Shown: in pieces, positions 1 through 9,677 of the stretch
Position numbering within the stretch: position 1 is the first letter of the stretch
Layout of the letters: every line of letters starts with the position of its first letter
DNA from: Bactericera cockerelli
Lineage: Eukaryota; Arthropoda; Insecta; Hemiptera; Triozidae
Length of the DNA: 64,000 nt
Assembly: GCA_024516035.1 (NCBI GenBank)
Contig: CM044963.1
Coordinates: forward strand, 17,362,009-17,426,008
Direction of reading: 5' to 3'
Translations under genes and position numbers: made by a program
The notes under the pieces: generated by a model
Database searches by the model: none
What the model saw: the letters and a program-made list of their open reading frames with translations, nothing else
What the model was told of the DNA's origin: nothing

Positions 1-50
1 ATTATAAAAGTAAACAGTAATAGGTATACAGAGTATGACATTATGTTATT

Positions 51-176
51 ACCGATAAGGCGGCGGACTTGTAACCTGGAGGTCGGTGGTTCAAGTCCCG
101 GTTTCAGCATAGATTGAGTAAAGCGAGTTTGAGTAGTTGTGACATCACGAAAGTGAATAGCACAAATATGATAACT
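51..176 (+). mobile_element. SINE-A copy (tRNA-Thr-like head), 5'-truncated
   Basis: A tRNA-like segment carries an anticodon-arm-like stretch with the loop CTTGTAA and a good B box (GGTTCAAGTCC). It is followed by the family body ending in CACAAATATGATAACTT. The same block recurs about ten times in this window on both strands. The loop reading TGT suggests a tRNA-Thr(TGT) ancestor (inference). The head lacks its first half here, so this is not a tRNA gene. Confidence 0.8.
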
Positions 177-755
177 TATTACTTATTACATAATATCATA
201 CTTAACACAATTCCACAAAGAAGCTGACGTTAAAAAATAAGGTAGGTACATACCTACCAAAGTAATGTGAACTTATAAACGTCACATCAATAAACGATTG
301 TTTATCTTCGTCAGCAACGCCTGCATCTGAGTTATCTGCGACGAAAAAAAAATGGAAAGGTCTACCCTATCTACATTCTGTGAGATTACCTACTCTTCTC
401 CGAAACAATTGCATCAATATCAGGCTAAATGTTACTTATTTTAACGCGAATGTCAGAGGAAACATCTAACTTACTCCTATACTTGTTTTTCAAATACATC
501 ATTCGAGAAAAGCCAAATTCGCACTTGTACCTAAATGGTAACAAAGGGTAGTAGGTACAATTTTGTGCACCTGAAATTTTCCCGAGTACCACTGTTTGAG
601 AACCTATGGTTTAATACGTGCATCGACAACGTGAAGTCCCCCCACACTTCTGCTCCCATCGCTGCGTTGCAATGGAAGAGGTGAGGCGCGGGGTTCCATG
701 TAGTTCTGTATGTGATTTGCGTTTCAATAGGCGAGGCGGGGGGTGGGTTTTTCGA
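177..755. other. Unassigned AT-rich sequence
   Basis: No gene, splice-site pair or repeat family is recognised. An 87-codon open frame on the minus strand (531..794) has no recognisable domain and runs into the tandem array that follows, so it is not called. Confidence 0.4.
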
Positions 756-1195
756 TGTTAAAACCTCTCTCCTGGCGTTACGGTTGGAGTACAAAATTCG
801 GGGTTTGTTGTTCCTGGGAGTACATAATTCAGAGATTATTTTGGTATGCGGTACAATATTCTAGCTCCATCGGTTAAAATCGTGAAGTTAGCACCCGACA
901 TGTTCCAACCTCTCTCCTGGGGTTACGGTTGGAGTACAAAATTCGGGGTTTGTTGTTCCTAACAGTACATAATTAGTACATTATTATGGTAGGTGGTACA
1001 AAATTCTAGCTTCAATGTTGGGTGCTAGCGTGAAGTTAGCACCCGACATGTTTCAACCGCTCTCCTGGGGTTACGGTTGGAGTACAAAATTCGGGGTTTG
1101 TTGTTCCTAACAGTACATAATTAGTACATTATTATGGTAGGTGGTACAAAATTCTAGCTTCAATGTCGGGTGCTATCTTCACGCACCTGCGCATA
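756..1195. repeat. Three-copy tandem repeat, unit about 148 bp
   Basis: Three consecutive units begin with variants of AACCTCTCTCCTGG followed by TTACGGTTGGAGTACAAAATTC, and end with a GTGCTA...CACCCGACATG segment. A hairpin with 8-bp arms GGGTGCTA/TAGCACCC sits at the second junction (1020..1044). Single related units occur at 47355..47455 (plus) and 52241..52327 (minus), so the unit is also dispersed and probably comes from a mobile element. Confidence 0.8.
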
Positions 1196-1249
1196 ATGAG
1201 TACCTTGCAAAGAGAATAAATAGAAAAAGAAAAGTTAAAGGGAGTGAGA

Positions 1250-1294
1250 ACTTTCAAAGAAAAAGACAGTGAGACAGAGAGAAGAAGAGATAGG

Positions 1295-1331
<37 letters not shown>

Positions 1332-1650
1332 TAGATAAAAAGACATGACATACATTTAGAAGGCAAAGTTAGTGAAAAAATAGTAGGTATGGGAACACAG
1401 ATAGATAGGAAAATATAAAGAGAATTAGAGTGAATTCAAAGTAGAGGGAGAGAGAGATTCAAGGACCGAGAAAGCGATATAGAAAGAAAGAGGAGGGGGA
1501 AAAGAGAAGGAGAGAGAGATGTAGAGAGAAAGAGGAGGGAGAGAAAGGAGGGGGAGATGGATAGAGGGAGAGATTGAGACACAGAAAAAGATTGAAGGAA
1601 GGAGAAAGAGAGAGAGAGAGAGAAAGAAGAAGAGAGAAAGCAGCAAGATA
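1250..1650. repeat. GA-rich purine tract
   Basis: About 400 bases of (GA)n interspersed with GGA and AAA, nearly all purine on the plus strand. Open frames over it encode Ser/Leu/Phe-rich low-complexity peptides and are artefacts of composition. Confidence 0.95.
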
Positions 1651-1729
1651 AAATTTGTCTACAGTGTTTGATTACAAAAGTTTTACAAGACTGTTTGTGT
1701 CATTGTTTGTAATTAGATTAGCCTCCCCC

Positions 1730-2455
1730 TCCCACTCCTCTCTCTCTTCTCTCTCTCTCCTCTCTCTCTTTCTCCTCCTCTCCTCTCTCTCACTTCCTCT
1801 TCCTTCCCCCTCTCTCTCCTCTCTCCCTTTCCCCCTCCCCTCTTTTTCTCTCTTTTTCCCCCCCTCCTCCTCCTCCCCCCTCCTCTCTCACTCTCTCCTC
1901 CCTCCTCTCTCTCCTCTCTCTCTCTCCCTCTCTTCTCTCCCTTCTCTCGTCCTTCCCCTCTCTCCTCTCCTCTCTCTCCTTCCTCTCTTCCCTCTCTTTC
2001 TTTTCACACTCTCCCTTTTTTATACTTCTGTCTATCCCAAACCTTCCTTCAACTTTCCATCCCTTCCCTCTTTTCTTCTTTCTCTTTACAGTCTCTCCCA
2101 GTATTTTTCTATCTTTCGGTGCCTTCTTCTCTCCCATTCTCTCTCTCTATTTCTCTCTTTCTCTTCCTCCCCTTTTTCTTCCCTCTCAACTCTCACTTTC
2201 CCTTTCATCTCTTTCTTTTCTTACGCTGCTCTTATCTCTCTTTCTTCAGTCCTTCTCTCATCTCTTCTCTCTCCCGCTTTTACTCATCTCACTCCTCTTT
2301 CTCTCTCTCTCCTCTCTCTCTCTCTCCCCCTCTTCTCCTTCTTTTCTCTTCTTTTTCTCTCTCTCTCTCCTCTCTCTCTCTCTCTGCGCCTCCCTCTCTC
2401 TCTCTCTCTCCTCTTTCTCTCTATTTTTTCTCTGTCTGCCTTTCTCTCTCTATTA
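1730..2455. repeat. TC-rich pyrimidine tract
   Basis: More than 700 bases of nearly uninterrupted pyrimidine on the plus strand, directly following the GA tract. The pair forms an imperfect purine-then-pyrimidine mirror around 1690. The 277-codon frame across it is low complexity and not a gene. Confidence 0.95.
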
Positions 2456-2860
2456 ATTCACGACTATTTACATTTATCTTCAACATAAATCCTACTTTAA
2501 ACACTAAACACCTATCTAATCTATCTATATACCTGCTACTTAATATTTATAGTGGTGCTTACATTATCTTCCGCAATTAACTCGTCTCGTAAATTGAGTG
2601 CAACTAATGGCTCTCTCACTCTCTTTCTTTCTATTTTTCTTTCCTCCTCTCAGTCTGTTTTTCTCTTTCTCTCCTTCTCTCTTTTTTCTTTCGTAGATTT
2701 AAATAACTATAATATAGTATAATTAATAACATCATAGTATTCATAGTACAATATTATTTCTCTCTTTCTCCCTCCCTCTCTCTTTCTTTCATAGAAAACG
2801 TATAGTATTATCAATAACATCATCGTGCAATATTATTCCTTTTTAGGTCATCTTCACCTT
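2456..2860. repeat. Decaying TC tracts with AT-rich linkers
   Basis: Shorter pyrimidine patches at about 2608..2695 and 2757..2792 are separated by AT-rich sequence in which ATAGTATAATTATTAATAACATCAT-like text occurs twice, which suggests a small local duplication. No coding signal is seen. Confidence 0.6.
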
Positions 2861-3212
2861 CCAGCCACCGTGGTGTAACGGCTATGACTACCAGACTACA
2901 GCTCGTAGTCCAGAGATCTCGAGTTCGATTCCCGGTTGAGGAGACTTTTCGGAGTCCTTTCGAACAAGTGAGTCTGACATTTCGGACCCTACCCACGCTG
3001 AGTGAGGTTAATGTGGGTAGCTTTATGATTCCCAGTGAATGAGGCCCCGCTGTGACTGTTTTTAATCAGGACGTTAAAAGTGTTAGTACTAATACATAAT
3101 CAATGGACATGAAGGCCCTGACATTGGATCCTGGCGTCCATATAATCTTCTCACTACCGTGAAATAGGTATCTGTGCCTATCGCACGGACACGGAATTAT
3201 TATTATTATTAT
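2861..3212 (+). mobile_element. SINE-B copy, complete, with (ATT)n tail
   Basis: The head starts CCAGCCACCGTGGTGTAACG and has a B-box-like GAGTTCGATTCCC. The body contains ACCCACGCTGAGTGAGGTTAATGTGGGTAGC, recognised as the shared core also found in 5S-derived copies. The 3' end CACGGACACGGAATT is followed by (ATT)n. Other copies are at 16167..16525, 34452..34713 (minus) and a 3' part at 6915..7130. Confidence 0.8.
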
Positions 3213-3510
3213 CCTTACACGAAACATAGGCCCTTCCCCATTTCAAACTTTAGACGTAACTAGACTGGTTGCAGTTGTGCTTAATATAATAGGTCAAAAA
3301 GGATAACCTTCCACTTGCCCTATATTTTATTCAAACAAATGGTCCAACTACAACATGAGATTTGCTCTAGTTTTAGTAAACTCTCACTGGGAATAAATTC
3401 TAAACAACTGTGTAAAATTCATAATTTTAAAAAAAAAGTTTAAAAAAAGTTTCTACTTGGATTCTACCTGATCTACTGAACAAAATTGAGAACAAAAAAG
3501 TCTAACTTAC
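3213..3510. other. Unassigned AT-rich, probably intronic
   Basis: No repeat family or coding signal is recognised. If the microexon call at 3511..3537 is right, this is the intron downstream of it on the minus strand. Confidence 0.4.
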
Positions 3511-3537
3511 GTTTGTGGTCTTGTGAAATCCATTTTT
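3511..3537 (-). CDS. Candidate 27-nt microexon, same gene as the collagen exon
   Basis: On the minus strand, a long T tract followed by CACGCTCCAG gives a good acceptor. Twenty-seven bases later there is a consensus donor GTAAGT. The insert reads KNGFHKTTN with no stop and is a multiple of three. The collagen exon upstream (3937..4124) ends on a complete codon, so the join keeps the frame across a 399-nt intron. The peptide is not Gly-X-Y, and 27 nt gives little information, so this rests on splice-site quality and phase alone. It may be a chance pairing of splice-like sites. Confidence 0.33.
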
Positions 3538-3936
3538 CTGGAGCGTGAAAAAAAAAAATACCATAAATAGTAATAATGATTTTGAAGTACAAATTCAAAA
3601 AACTACGTTTTCATGGGTAATAATAATAAGTATTAAAAAAATCTATGATTTATTATATCTGTATATTTTGTTTTAAATGTTTATTTGTATAAATATCACA
3701 ATTCAGAATTTGAATTGAAAACAGAGAGATGGCAAGGATATTCAGGACTAATACTTGCTGATCAAAGTCAATCAGCTCGGAACAGCAATCCCTGGTATGT
3801 TCTGATATTTCTTATAAATAATCACACTTTTAAACCGACGATTAAAAAAAAAGTATTAAAATAAAATAGGTAAAGTCTTCCAATTTTCCATAAAATTAAA
3901 ACACAACATGCACTGGAATCGAACCCTCAAACTCAC

Positions 3937-4124
3937 CTCATCGTCTCCCGAGCCCTCGAAACTAGTGCCGGAGGGGAAGAAAGTGCCCCCGCCCGCCGGC
4001 CCTGGCGGCCCAGGGGGCCCGGGCGGCCCCGGGTCCCCCCGCACAGATTCGCCCCTGTCCCCTTTGGGTCCCCTCTCCCCCTTGATGAAGCGAATGCCGG
4101 AGCCTGGTGGCACACTCGGATTGT
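3937..4124 (-). CDS. Collagen exon (Gly-X-Y repeats), probably multiplexin-type
   Basis: This is an internal exon of 188 nt on the minus strand. The acceptor is CTTTCGTTTCAG and the donor is GTGAGT after GACGATGAG. It is entered with two bases completing a codon (GAC, Asp) begun in the exon at 6242..6356. It reads NPSVPPGSGIRFIKG, then GERGPKGDRGES, then GDPGPPGPPGPPGPAGGG, and ends FEGSGDDE on a complete codon. The Gly-X-Y run with one interruption (GESVRG) is diagnostic of a collagen triple helix. The short helix flanked by acidic, Pro/Ser-rich stretches fits the interrupted helices of multiplexins (collagen XV/XVIII), which are basement-membrane proteins. That assignment is inference. GC content is far above its surroundings, as expected for collagen codons. 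The frame would continue at the candidate microexon 3511..3537. Confidence 0.88.
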
Positions 4125-4147
4125 CTGAAACGAAAGAATGGTCAAGT

Positions 4148-4320
4148 GGGCGCTAGTCTCGTAATACAGGTATCGCAGGAATTCGTTATTTCGAATCCCA
4201 GACAATGCATGAATTTTTCCTCATATATTTGAGTTTATGACCACATAATAGTAGACTCTGACGGTCAGGTGGTGGAATATGCTTTGAGCATCAACCTCGC
4301 CTTTTTACACCTTGTAGTTT
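4148..4320 (+). mobile_element. SINE-H copy abutting the collagen exon acceptor
   Basis: It begins GCGCTAGTCTCGTAAT and has a B-box-like TTTCGAATCCC. It continues with the family body (GACCACATAATA, CTCTGACGGTCAGGTGGT, TTTGAGCATCAACCTCGCC). Other copies are at 5340, 14716, 28275 and 51534. The recognisable part starts only about 24 bp from the exon boundary at 4124. Confidence 0.75.
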
Positions 4321-5335
4321 ATAGAAAGTAAAAAAAACGAAGTCCCCAGGATAGTTCATCGCACATCATAGAATTACTGGTTCAGGATGAGCCAACTTTA
4401 TTTCAAATTTGGCTGGAGGGGGAATGAACAACAACACATCCCGGGATCAGTACGGTTCGGTTTTGTAACGTATCCAGTACACGGTAACGTATACGGTTGT
4501 GAGAGAAATCTCTCACAACTGTACTGATTGCGGGTTAATCGTAGAAACTTCACACTATCGCAGATTTTTAAGATTTTTAACTACGTACAAATAACTTCTA
4601 TCATTTTAGTCAACTTTTTTCAAATCAATCAGGCAGGAATAAACTTTAAAAATAAAAATACGTATACTCCCGATATCAAAAAAGAAAAAACATTAGTAGC
4701 TATACCTACATCACATGTATTGTATTTTCATAATATTTATGGCTTACAACAGAATGCAGTATGTATTTACATTGTACTTAGGTACCTAGAAAATTGTTTA
4801 TTCGAATTTACAACTCGCACCGGCCATCAATAAAACAAATTGCTCGAAATTCAACATTCACAATTTCGCGGTGAACATCAACAAGAGATCAACAATGTAA
4901 ATTATCAACAAAAAGAGAACAACCATGAAAATTATGAACAACAAAAAACAATGATATCCTCCCAAACAACTGAACAGGTTGGATAAAATTTATGAGTCGT
5001 AAAGTAGAATGATAAATAATTGTTTGTTTGGATCAGGCGCGACCACAGTAGTGGTGCAAGGGGCCAAGTAAGTTTTTTTTCTTTCTTTTTTGCTTAAAGT
5101 ATCTTTAACATGAAGAATCTAGGTTCTAGGTCAGTCAAGGCGTGGTTTGAATAGGATACAATATGTTGAGTTTTTTTTCTTTTTTTTTCTTCTTCTTTTT
5201 TTGGTAGTTGCAAAACTAGCGTGGTACATGATAAATCTTATAAGTTTTTCTATGTTTCTTATGGTTTAATAAATTTTTTTAGGGCAATTGATGATGTAAG
5301 GCAATGGTGCATAATGTGCATAAAACCGTACATTG
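4321..5335. other. Unassigned AT-rich intron sequence with one hairpin
   Basis: The main visible structure is a hairpin at 4492..4523 with arms of about 15 bp (one mismatch) around GAGAGA-AA-TCTCTC. T-rich runs lie near 5071 and 5170. No coding or known repeat signal is seen. A 101-codon frame at 4528..4833 lacks any recognisable feature. Confidence 0.4.
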
Positions 5336-5530
5336 GTAGTGGTTACTTAACCACCAAGTGGTTAAGGAGCTAGTCTGATATTGCACTTAGCGCAGGGATC
5401 CGTTGGTTTGAATGTAACCCAATTCATGAGTTTTCCTCATTAATTCGAGTATGTGACCACAAAATAATAATAAGTCTGAGGGTTAGGTGGTGGAAAAGTC
5501 TTTCTACTAAAGCGTATCATTATAACGTTT
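5336..5530 (+). mobile_element. SINE-H copy
   Basis: It contains GAGCTAGTCTGATATTGCAC, GGGATCCGTTGGTTTGAATG, TTTTCCTCATTAATTCGAG and CTGAGGGTTAGGTGGTGGAAA, matching the other SINE-H copies. The tail is less well conserved. Confidence 0.75.
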
Positions 5531-6085
5531 CTAAGATTTTATTTATTTTACTTTTATTAATTGCAGACGTCTGTCTCATATTTTGAGTGGTCAAGTCGTC
5601 CGTCTGCTAATCCAGAATAACGCCTTAAACACATGACTACCAATTGTCACGCCCCTGAACACACAAAATAAATGTGCCTTCAACAACATAACTATCGATG
5701 TACATAATATTTTATTGTGACTATCAATACGGGTACAATTTTCACAATTATTAGGTACATTGTGTAAATGGAGAAAAATTTTTTACATAGAATACCAACC
5801 CATTCATATCTGTGACTATTCTAACATCAAAAAAGTGGTACGTACATACCTATGTTGAAAGTTTAAAAAAAAGCAATAAAGTCATAGATGCCCAGTAAAT
5901 TTTGATTTATCTCCACAAAAATAATAAAAACCTCAGCTAAGCTAATTGTTATGTGGTTTCAAATGGAAAATGTAGCCATTTTTTAGGATGAAAATAGCAG
6001 AGAATAATAAAAATAATAATCAACCATTTTAGGTTATATTTTTGATAAATAAAGGTCAGATTAAAGCCAATTCACAGTTCTGGTA
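5531..6085. other. Unassigned AT-rich intron sequence
   Basis: No coding signal, repeat family or structure is recognised. Confidence 0.4.
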
Positions 6086-6125
6086 AGTTCACTGAAGCTA
6101 AGCAACGTCCAGCAAGGTTATGACT
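6086..6125 (+). mobile_element. Fragment of 5S-rRNA-derived SINE
   Basis: TCACTGAAGCTAAGCAACGTCCAGC resembles the internal promoter region of 5S rRNA (ACCGAAGTTAAGCAACGT). The match is limited to about 40 bases, so this is a relic. Confidence 0.5.
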
Positions 6126-6241
6126 TGGAGAGTGATGCTTTTTTTTAATTTAAGTAACGGGAACTACCTACCTTTTAAAAAAAAAAAAAGAAAAAAGAAA
6201 TCCCAATACTACGTCCCTCTGAAGGCCATTGTAACACTCAC

Positions 6242-6356
6242 CATCTTCGGAGGGCGGGGGAGGGGGGAAGGGAGGGATGCTGTCGTCTCCCTTGTCCTGG
6301 CCGGGGCTTGAACCCCGCACAGGGGGTAGGTAGTCGTCGGAGCCCTCACTGTCCAC
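6242..6356 (-). CDS. Collagen-gene exon, acidic/Pro-rich linker
   Basis: This 115-nt minus-strand exon has acceptor GTGTTCACAG and donor GTGAGT after GAAGATG. It starts on a complete codon (Val) and ends one base into a codon. That matches the two-base entry of the exon at 3937..4124 and rebuilds an Asp across the 2.1-kb intron. It reads VDSEGSDDYLPPVRG, then SSPGQDKGDDSIPP, then FPPPPPSED. It is acidic and proline-rich with no Gly-X-Y, as expected for a non-collagenous linker before a triple helix. The GC-rich composition contrasts with the flanks. Assignment to a multiplexin-type collagen is inferred from the join, not from this exon alone. Confidence 0.8.
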
Positions 6357-6426
6357 CTGTGAACACAAGAGGAGTTGAATGGTTAAGTTCAATTACATCA
6401 TGATTGGTTATGATTATTTCAGTGCA

Positions 6427-6570
6427 GCCGACCTCAGTAGCTTGATTGATAAGGCGGCGGACTTGTAACTTGGAGGTCGGTGGTTCAAGTCCCGGTTTCA
6501 GCGCTTATTTAGAAAAGCGAGTTTGAGTAGTTGTGTTATCACGAAAGTGATTAACACAAATATGATAACT
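6427..6570 (+). mobile_element. SINE-A copy, complete
   Basis: It starts GCCGACCTCAGTAGCTTGAT and has the CTTGTAA loop and the GGTTCAAGTCC B box. The body AAAGCGAGTTTGAGTAGTTGTG ends CACAAATATGATAACT. It lies about 70 bp upstream of the exon at 6242..6356 on the minus strand. Confidence 0.85.
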
Positions 6571-6641
6571 CGTTTTGTTTCAATGAGGTGCAGAGTGCAA
6601 TTGCATCATGATTGGTTATGATGGTTTTAGTGAAATGCGGC

Positions 6642-6790
6642 AAGTTCTTTTTCTTGTAGCTATGAAATAGGACCTACTAAACACGCTTTTGGTCTGCGTT
6701 GTAGCCCATCCCGTAGTATATATATGTCTACGGGCGTCGAAAGCAAACTCGGCCCTCTGATGGCCGAGTTAGCTTTTGACATTTCCCTCA
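6642..6790 (-). mobile_element. SINE-E body fragment
   Basis: TTGTAGCTATGAAATAGGACC, TTTTGGTCTGCGTTGTAGCCC and CCCTCTGATGGCC match the body of the Gly-tRNA-headed SINE at 9678..9955. The head is absent. A second hairpin-like segment (GGCCGAGTTAGCTTTTGAC opposite GTCGAAAGCAAACTCGGCC) lies at about 6735..6780. Confidence 0.6.
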
Positions 6791-6914
6791 GCTGAGTTTG
6801 AACAGGTCTACAATCTATAATTTTATTTTTTTTTATGTACCTTACATTTCTATCTTACATAAATAAACATGCCTATTGCTATATGACTGTATAAGTTCAA
6901 CAAAATAATCAGTG

Positions 6915-7130
6915 AGGTGGTTTGTGGGTGGCTGAAATAATTCCCAACGAATGGAGGATGAAACACCCGTCTGTCTATCTCAAATCAGGACATTGAAACC
7001 AAATAGAATCAATGGACATGAAAGAAGTCTAGTCAGAGAAGACATTTGATCAGGGCGTCCACATAATCCTTTCACCACCGTAATGAAGGTATCTGTGCCC
7101 GTCTCACGGACACGGAATTATTATTATTAT
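6915..7130 (+). mobile_element. SINE-B 3' portion with (ATT)n tail
   Basis: GTGGGTGGCTGAAATAATTCCC, AATGGAGGATGAAACACC, AATCAATGGACATGAA and CACGGACACGGAATT(ATT)n follow the same order as the 3' half of the copy at 2861..3212. It is 5'-truncated. Confidence 0.75.
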
Positions 7131-7196
7131 TATTGTTTCAGTTAGGTCCCTAAGCGGTGAAGCTGTATTAAAAAAATCTGGTGTAAACATCACACG

Positions 7197-7818
7197 ACTT
7201 TCCTTATCCCCCACAAGGAAGTCAAAATCCGCCACTGGTGACTCAACAGTAAACGATAGTTAAAAATCAGTGCCCAATTCGTAATCAGCACCTCAAAATC
7301 ATTGGATTTGATATGTCGCAACCCCCATCTAGGGTGAATAATAAAAAAGTTAGTCCAAGCGGGTCCCCCCAAAATACCGGTAAATTGAGGCCGGGTTCCA
7401 AAAAGTTCAAGATATCAAAAAAATGATCAGAGTAAACCCCTATTATTTTTTTAATCCGAGAAAATGTTGTTCTCTAACTTTTTTTGTATCTTTAACCAAT
7501 TCAAAGAAACAGCGGCTGCGGCCAATATTTGCGGCCCTGCGGCCGCAGAATGCGGCCGATTTCAACCAAAGTTTCGTGGTTCGTCTGGTGTATAAAATTA
7601 ATTCGCATACTAAATTTCAAGTCTCTAGCTCTTACCGTTCTCGAGATATCCTGTTTACACACACACACACAGACAGACAGACAGACAGACAGACGCACGG
7701 ACCAATGGCTGAAAACAAATTTTTTGGTATCCTGAAGCTATGATTCGTCCAGAAATGTGAAAAACTGGGTAGGTCAAATTTTCGACGAATACAATACTTT
7801 CCTTATTATAGGATAAGG

Positions 7819-7823
<5 letters not shown>
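7197..7823. mobile_element. 627-bp element with 13-bp perfect TIRs
   Basis: The ends are ACTTTCCTTATCC and GGATAAGGAAAGT, perfect inverted repeats of each other. The right end is itself palindromic (ACTTTCCTTAT...GATAAGGAAAGT at 7796..7823). Inside is an (AC)n(AGAC)n block at 7659..7694 and no transposase, so this looks like a non-autonomous DNA transposon. Diverged relatives lie at 30290..30530 and 33255..33816. Poly-A of about 30 follows directly. Confidence 0.65.
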
Positions 7824-7854
<31 letters not shown>

Positions 7855-8018
7855 AAATGCATTGAGCTGAACATCTTTGGCAGAGAATTATCCGGTGCAA
7901 CAATGGTATCTAAAAATTGCAAAAAACATGTTTAACATCAGACATTCGATTTTTTTAAATCATTTCAATTGTATCGAACTAAAATGTATCCATTTTCTTG
8001 CACGATGTTTTTTATAGT

Positions 8019-8452
8019 CAAGCGCGGCCGGTGGGAAAATGTATAGGGGGTGCTGTGATATAAACCGGATTAAAATATAATTTACAGTGTCGCTTTTTAA
8101 GTACCTAATAATTTTGAGTTTGGCAAGACCATCTAGGCCATCTCGCGATATTTCCTGGTTGAAAGGTTATCCTACGGCGCGAACGACCTGCCACATCAGT
8201 GGTGTTAAAGCGCCTAACAGAAAAAAAAGGTTATCCTTAGCCATTCAGCGAGGAACCAGTGCGAGTATATTACGCTCTTAACCTTCCACTGAGCCAATGG
8301 AAGAGCTATTCCGTTTGTAAGAAGTTGAGTTTTGTTAGACCATCTTTATAATTAAAAATTAGACATTTTAGAAATGTGCAATGTTTTACGAGCAAAGGAC
8401 TTTTCCCTAGCAATGGAGCAGTTCCGTAGCTCCTTAGCACCGGCCGCGCCTG
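8019..8452. mobile_element. 434-bp TIR element, hAT-like ends (tentative)
   Basis: CAAGCGCGGCCGGTG at 8019 pairs with CACCGGCCGCGCCTG at 8438..8452 as a 15-bp inverted repeat with one mismatch. Ends of the form CA(A/G)GCGCGG resemble hAT termini. A clear 8-bp target duplication could not be read, so the class is unproven. The inside carries a plus-strand frame ending RLSLAIQRGTSASILRS (to 8281), which resembles the recurring QRGN-type motif noted elsewhere. Confidence 0.5.
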
Positions 8453-8639
8453 GTCAATAGAGTATCTTCCTTCAGCTCCTGCCTTCTGACTCTTTTTCTT
8501 TTATATCTTTTTCTCTTACTTTTGTAAGAAGTTCAACATTCAATGTTTTTATTTATTTATCAGGTATATTATTTCCTGGAAAGCAAATTAAAAAGATGCT
8601 GAGATGGATTCCGCTCTCAATACTGTTCAACACAATGAG

Positions 8640-9245
8640 AAGGAATTGAAAAGAAAATTAGGAGTGGGAGAAGAACAGAGCCGGGGGCAGAGGAAAACAG
8701 ATAGAGAGAGAAAAATAAGGAGAGGAAAAGAGATGGGGAGAGAAAAATAAGGAGAGAAAGAGAGTAACAGAGTGAGAGAGAGAGAGAGAAAGAGAGTAAC
8801 AGGGTGAGAGAGAGAAAGAAAGAGAGAAAAAGAGAGTAGCAGAGAGAGAGAGAGAAAAAAAAGAGGGAGACAAAGAAAGAAGAAGAGTAGCAGAAAGAGA
8901 GAGAGAGACAGAGAATGAGAGACAGAAAAAAGAGAGAGAAAAAAAAAGAAAGAGAGTAGCAGAGAGAGAGAGAGGTAAAAAAAGAAAGAGAGTTAGAGAA
9001 AGAGAGAAAAGGAGAGGAGGGAAAACAATGAGAAAAAGAGAAGGAAGAAGAAGAGAGAAATGGAAAAAGACAGAGGTACAAGGAGAGAGATAGGGGAGAA
9101 TAAATAATGAAGAAAGAGGGAGAGAAAAAGAAAAAAATGAGAAAAGAAGAGGGGGAAGATTAGAGACATAAAAGAGATAGAGAGAAAAAGAAGAAAAAAA
9201 GAGAAGAAAGAGACATTAGAGAGAGAATAGTTTAGAAAGAGACAT
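8640..9245. repeat. GA-rich purine tract
   Basis: About 600 bases of almost pure purine with repeated AGAGAGTAGCAGAGAGAG modules. Minus-strand frames over it (Ser/Leu/Phe only) are not genes. Confidence 0.95.
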
Positions 9246-9248
9246 TAG

Positions 9249-9386
9249 CCGACCTCCGTGGTTCAGTGGTTAAAAGCATTGATTACTGACCCGGAGGTTG
9301 CGGGTTCAAATACGGAATGGATGGATGTAAAGGTAAAGTGCCCTGAAGTAATGCGAAAGCGGTTCCGGGGCACACTTACCTTTAAA
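9249..9386 (+). mobile_element. SINE-D copy
   Basis: The head GCCGACCTCCGTGGTTCAGTGG is tRNA-like, with GATTACTGACCCGGAGG and B box GCGGGTTCAAAT. The body is AAAGGTAAAGTGCCCTGAAG, AATGCGAAAGCGGTTCCGG. Relatives are at 12702..12892 and 41549..41756. Confidence 0.75.
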
Positions 9387-9677
9387 AAAAATTAAAAAGA
9401 GAGAGAATAAGTCAGATGTGGAAGATGTAAAAGTAAAAGAATATAAAACCAACAAAAAAAAAGATATGGAAGATCTAAAAGTAAAAGTAAAAAAATCCAA
9501 AAAAATATGGCAGATTTAATAATAGAATGGTAAGGAAAAAAACGGGAAAGTTAAGGAGAGAGAGAGAAAGAAAGAAAGAAAAGAGATAGGGACGATAGCA
9601 GAGAAAATCTATAATATAAAGAGTGAAAGAGAAAAAAGATAGAAATCAATCAAAGTTACTGTATTTTTTTTTTTAAA

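Noticed and set aside
531..794. An 87-codon minus-strand frame
   Set aside because: It has no recognised domain, it overlaps the start of a tandem array, and no splice sites of quality flank it.
1655..2488. A 277-codon plus-strand open frame and overlapping frames on both strands
   Set aside because: It lies in a TC tract and encodes only Ser/Leu/Phe/Pro. Several phases are open at once, which is expected from composition.
3908..4156. Plus-strand frame rich in Pro/Gly opposite the collagen exon
   Set aside because: It is the antisense reading of Gly-X-Y codons. The splice sites and phase support only the minus strand.
6427..6500. Possible tRNA-Thr gene (CTTGTAA loop)
   Set aside because: The same sequence with the same downstream body occurs about ten times, and the acceptor stem does not close.
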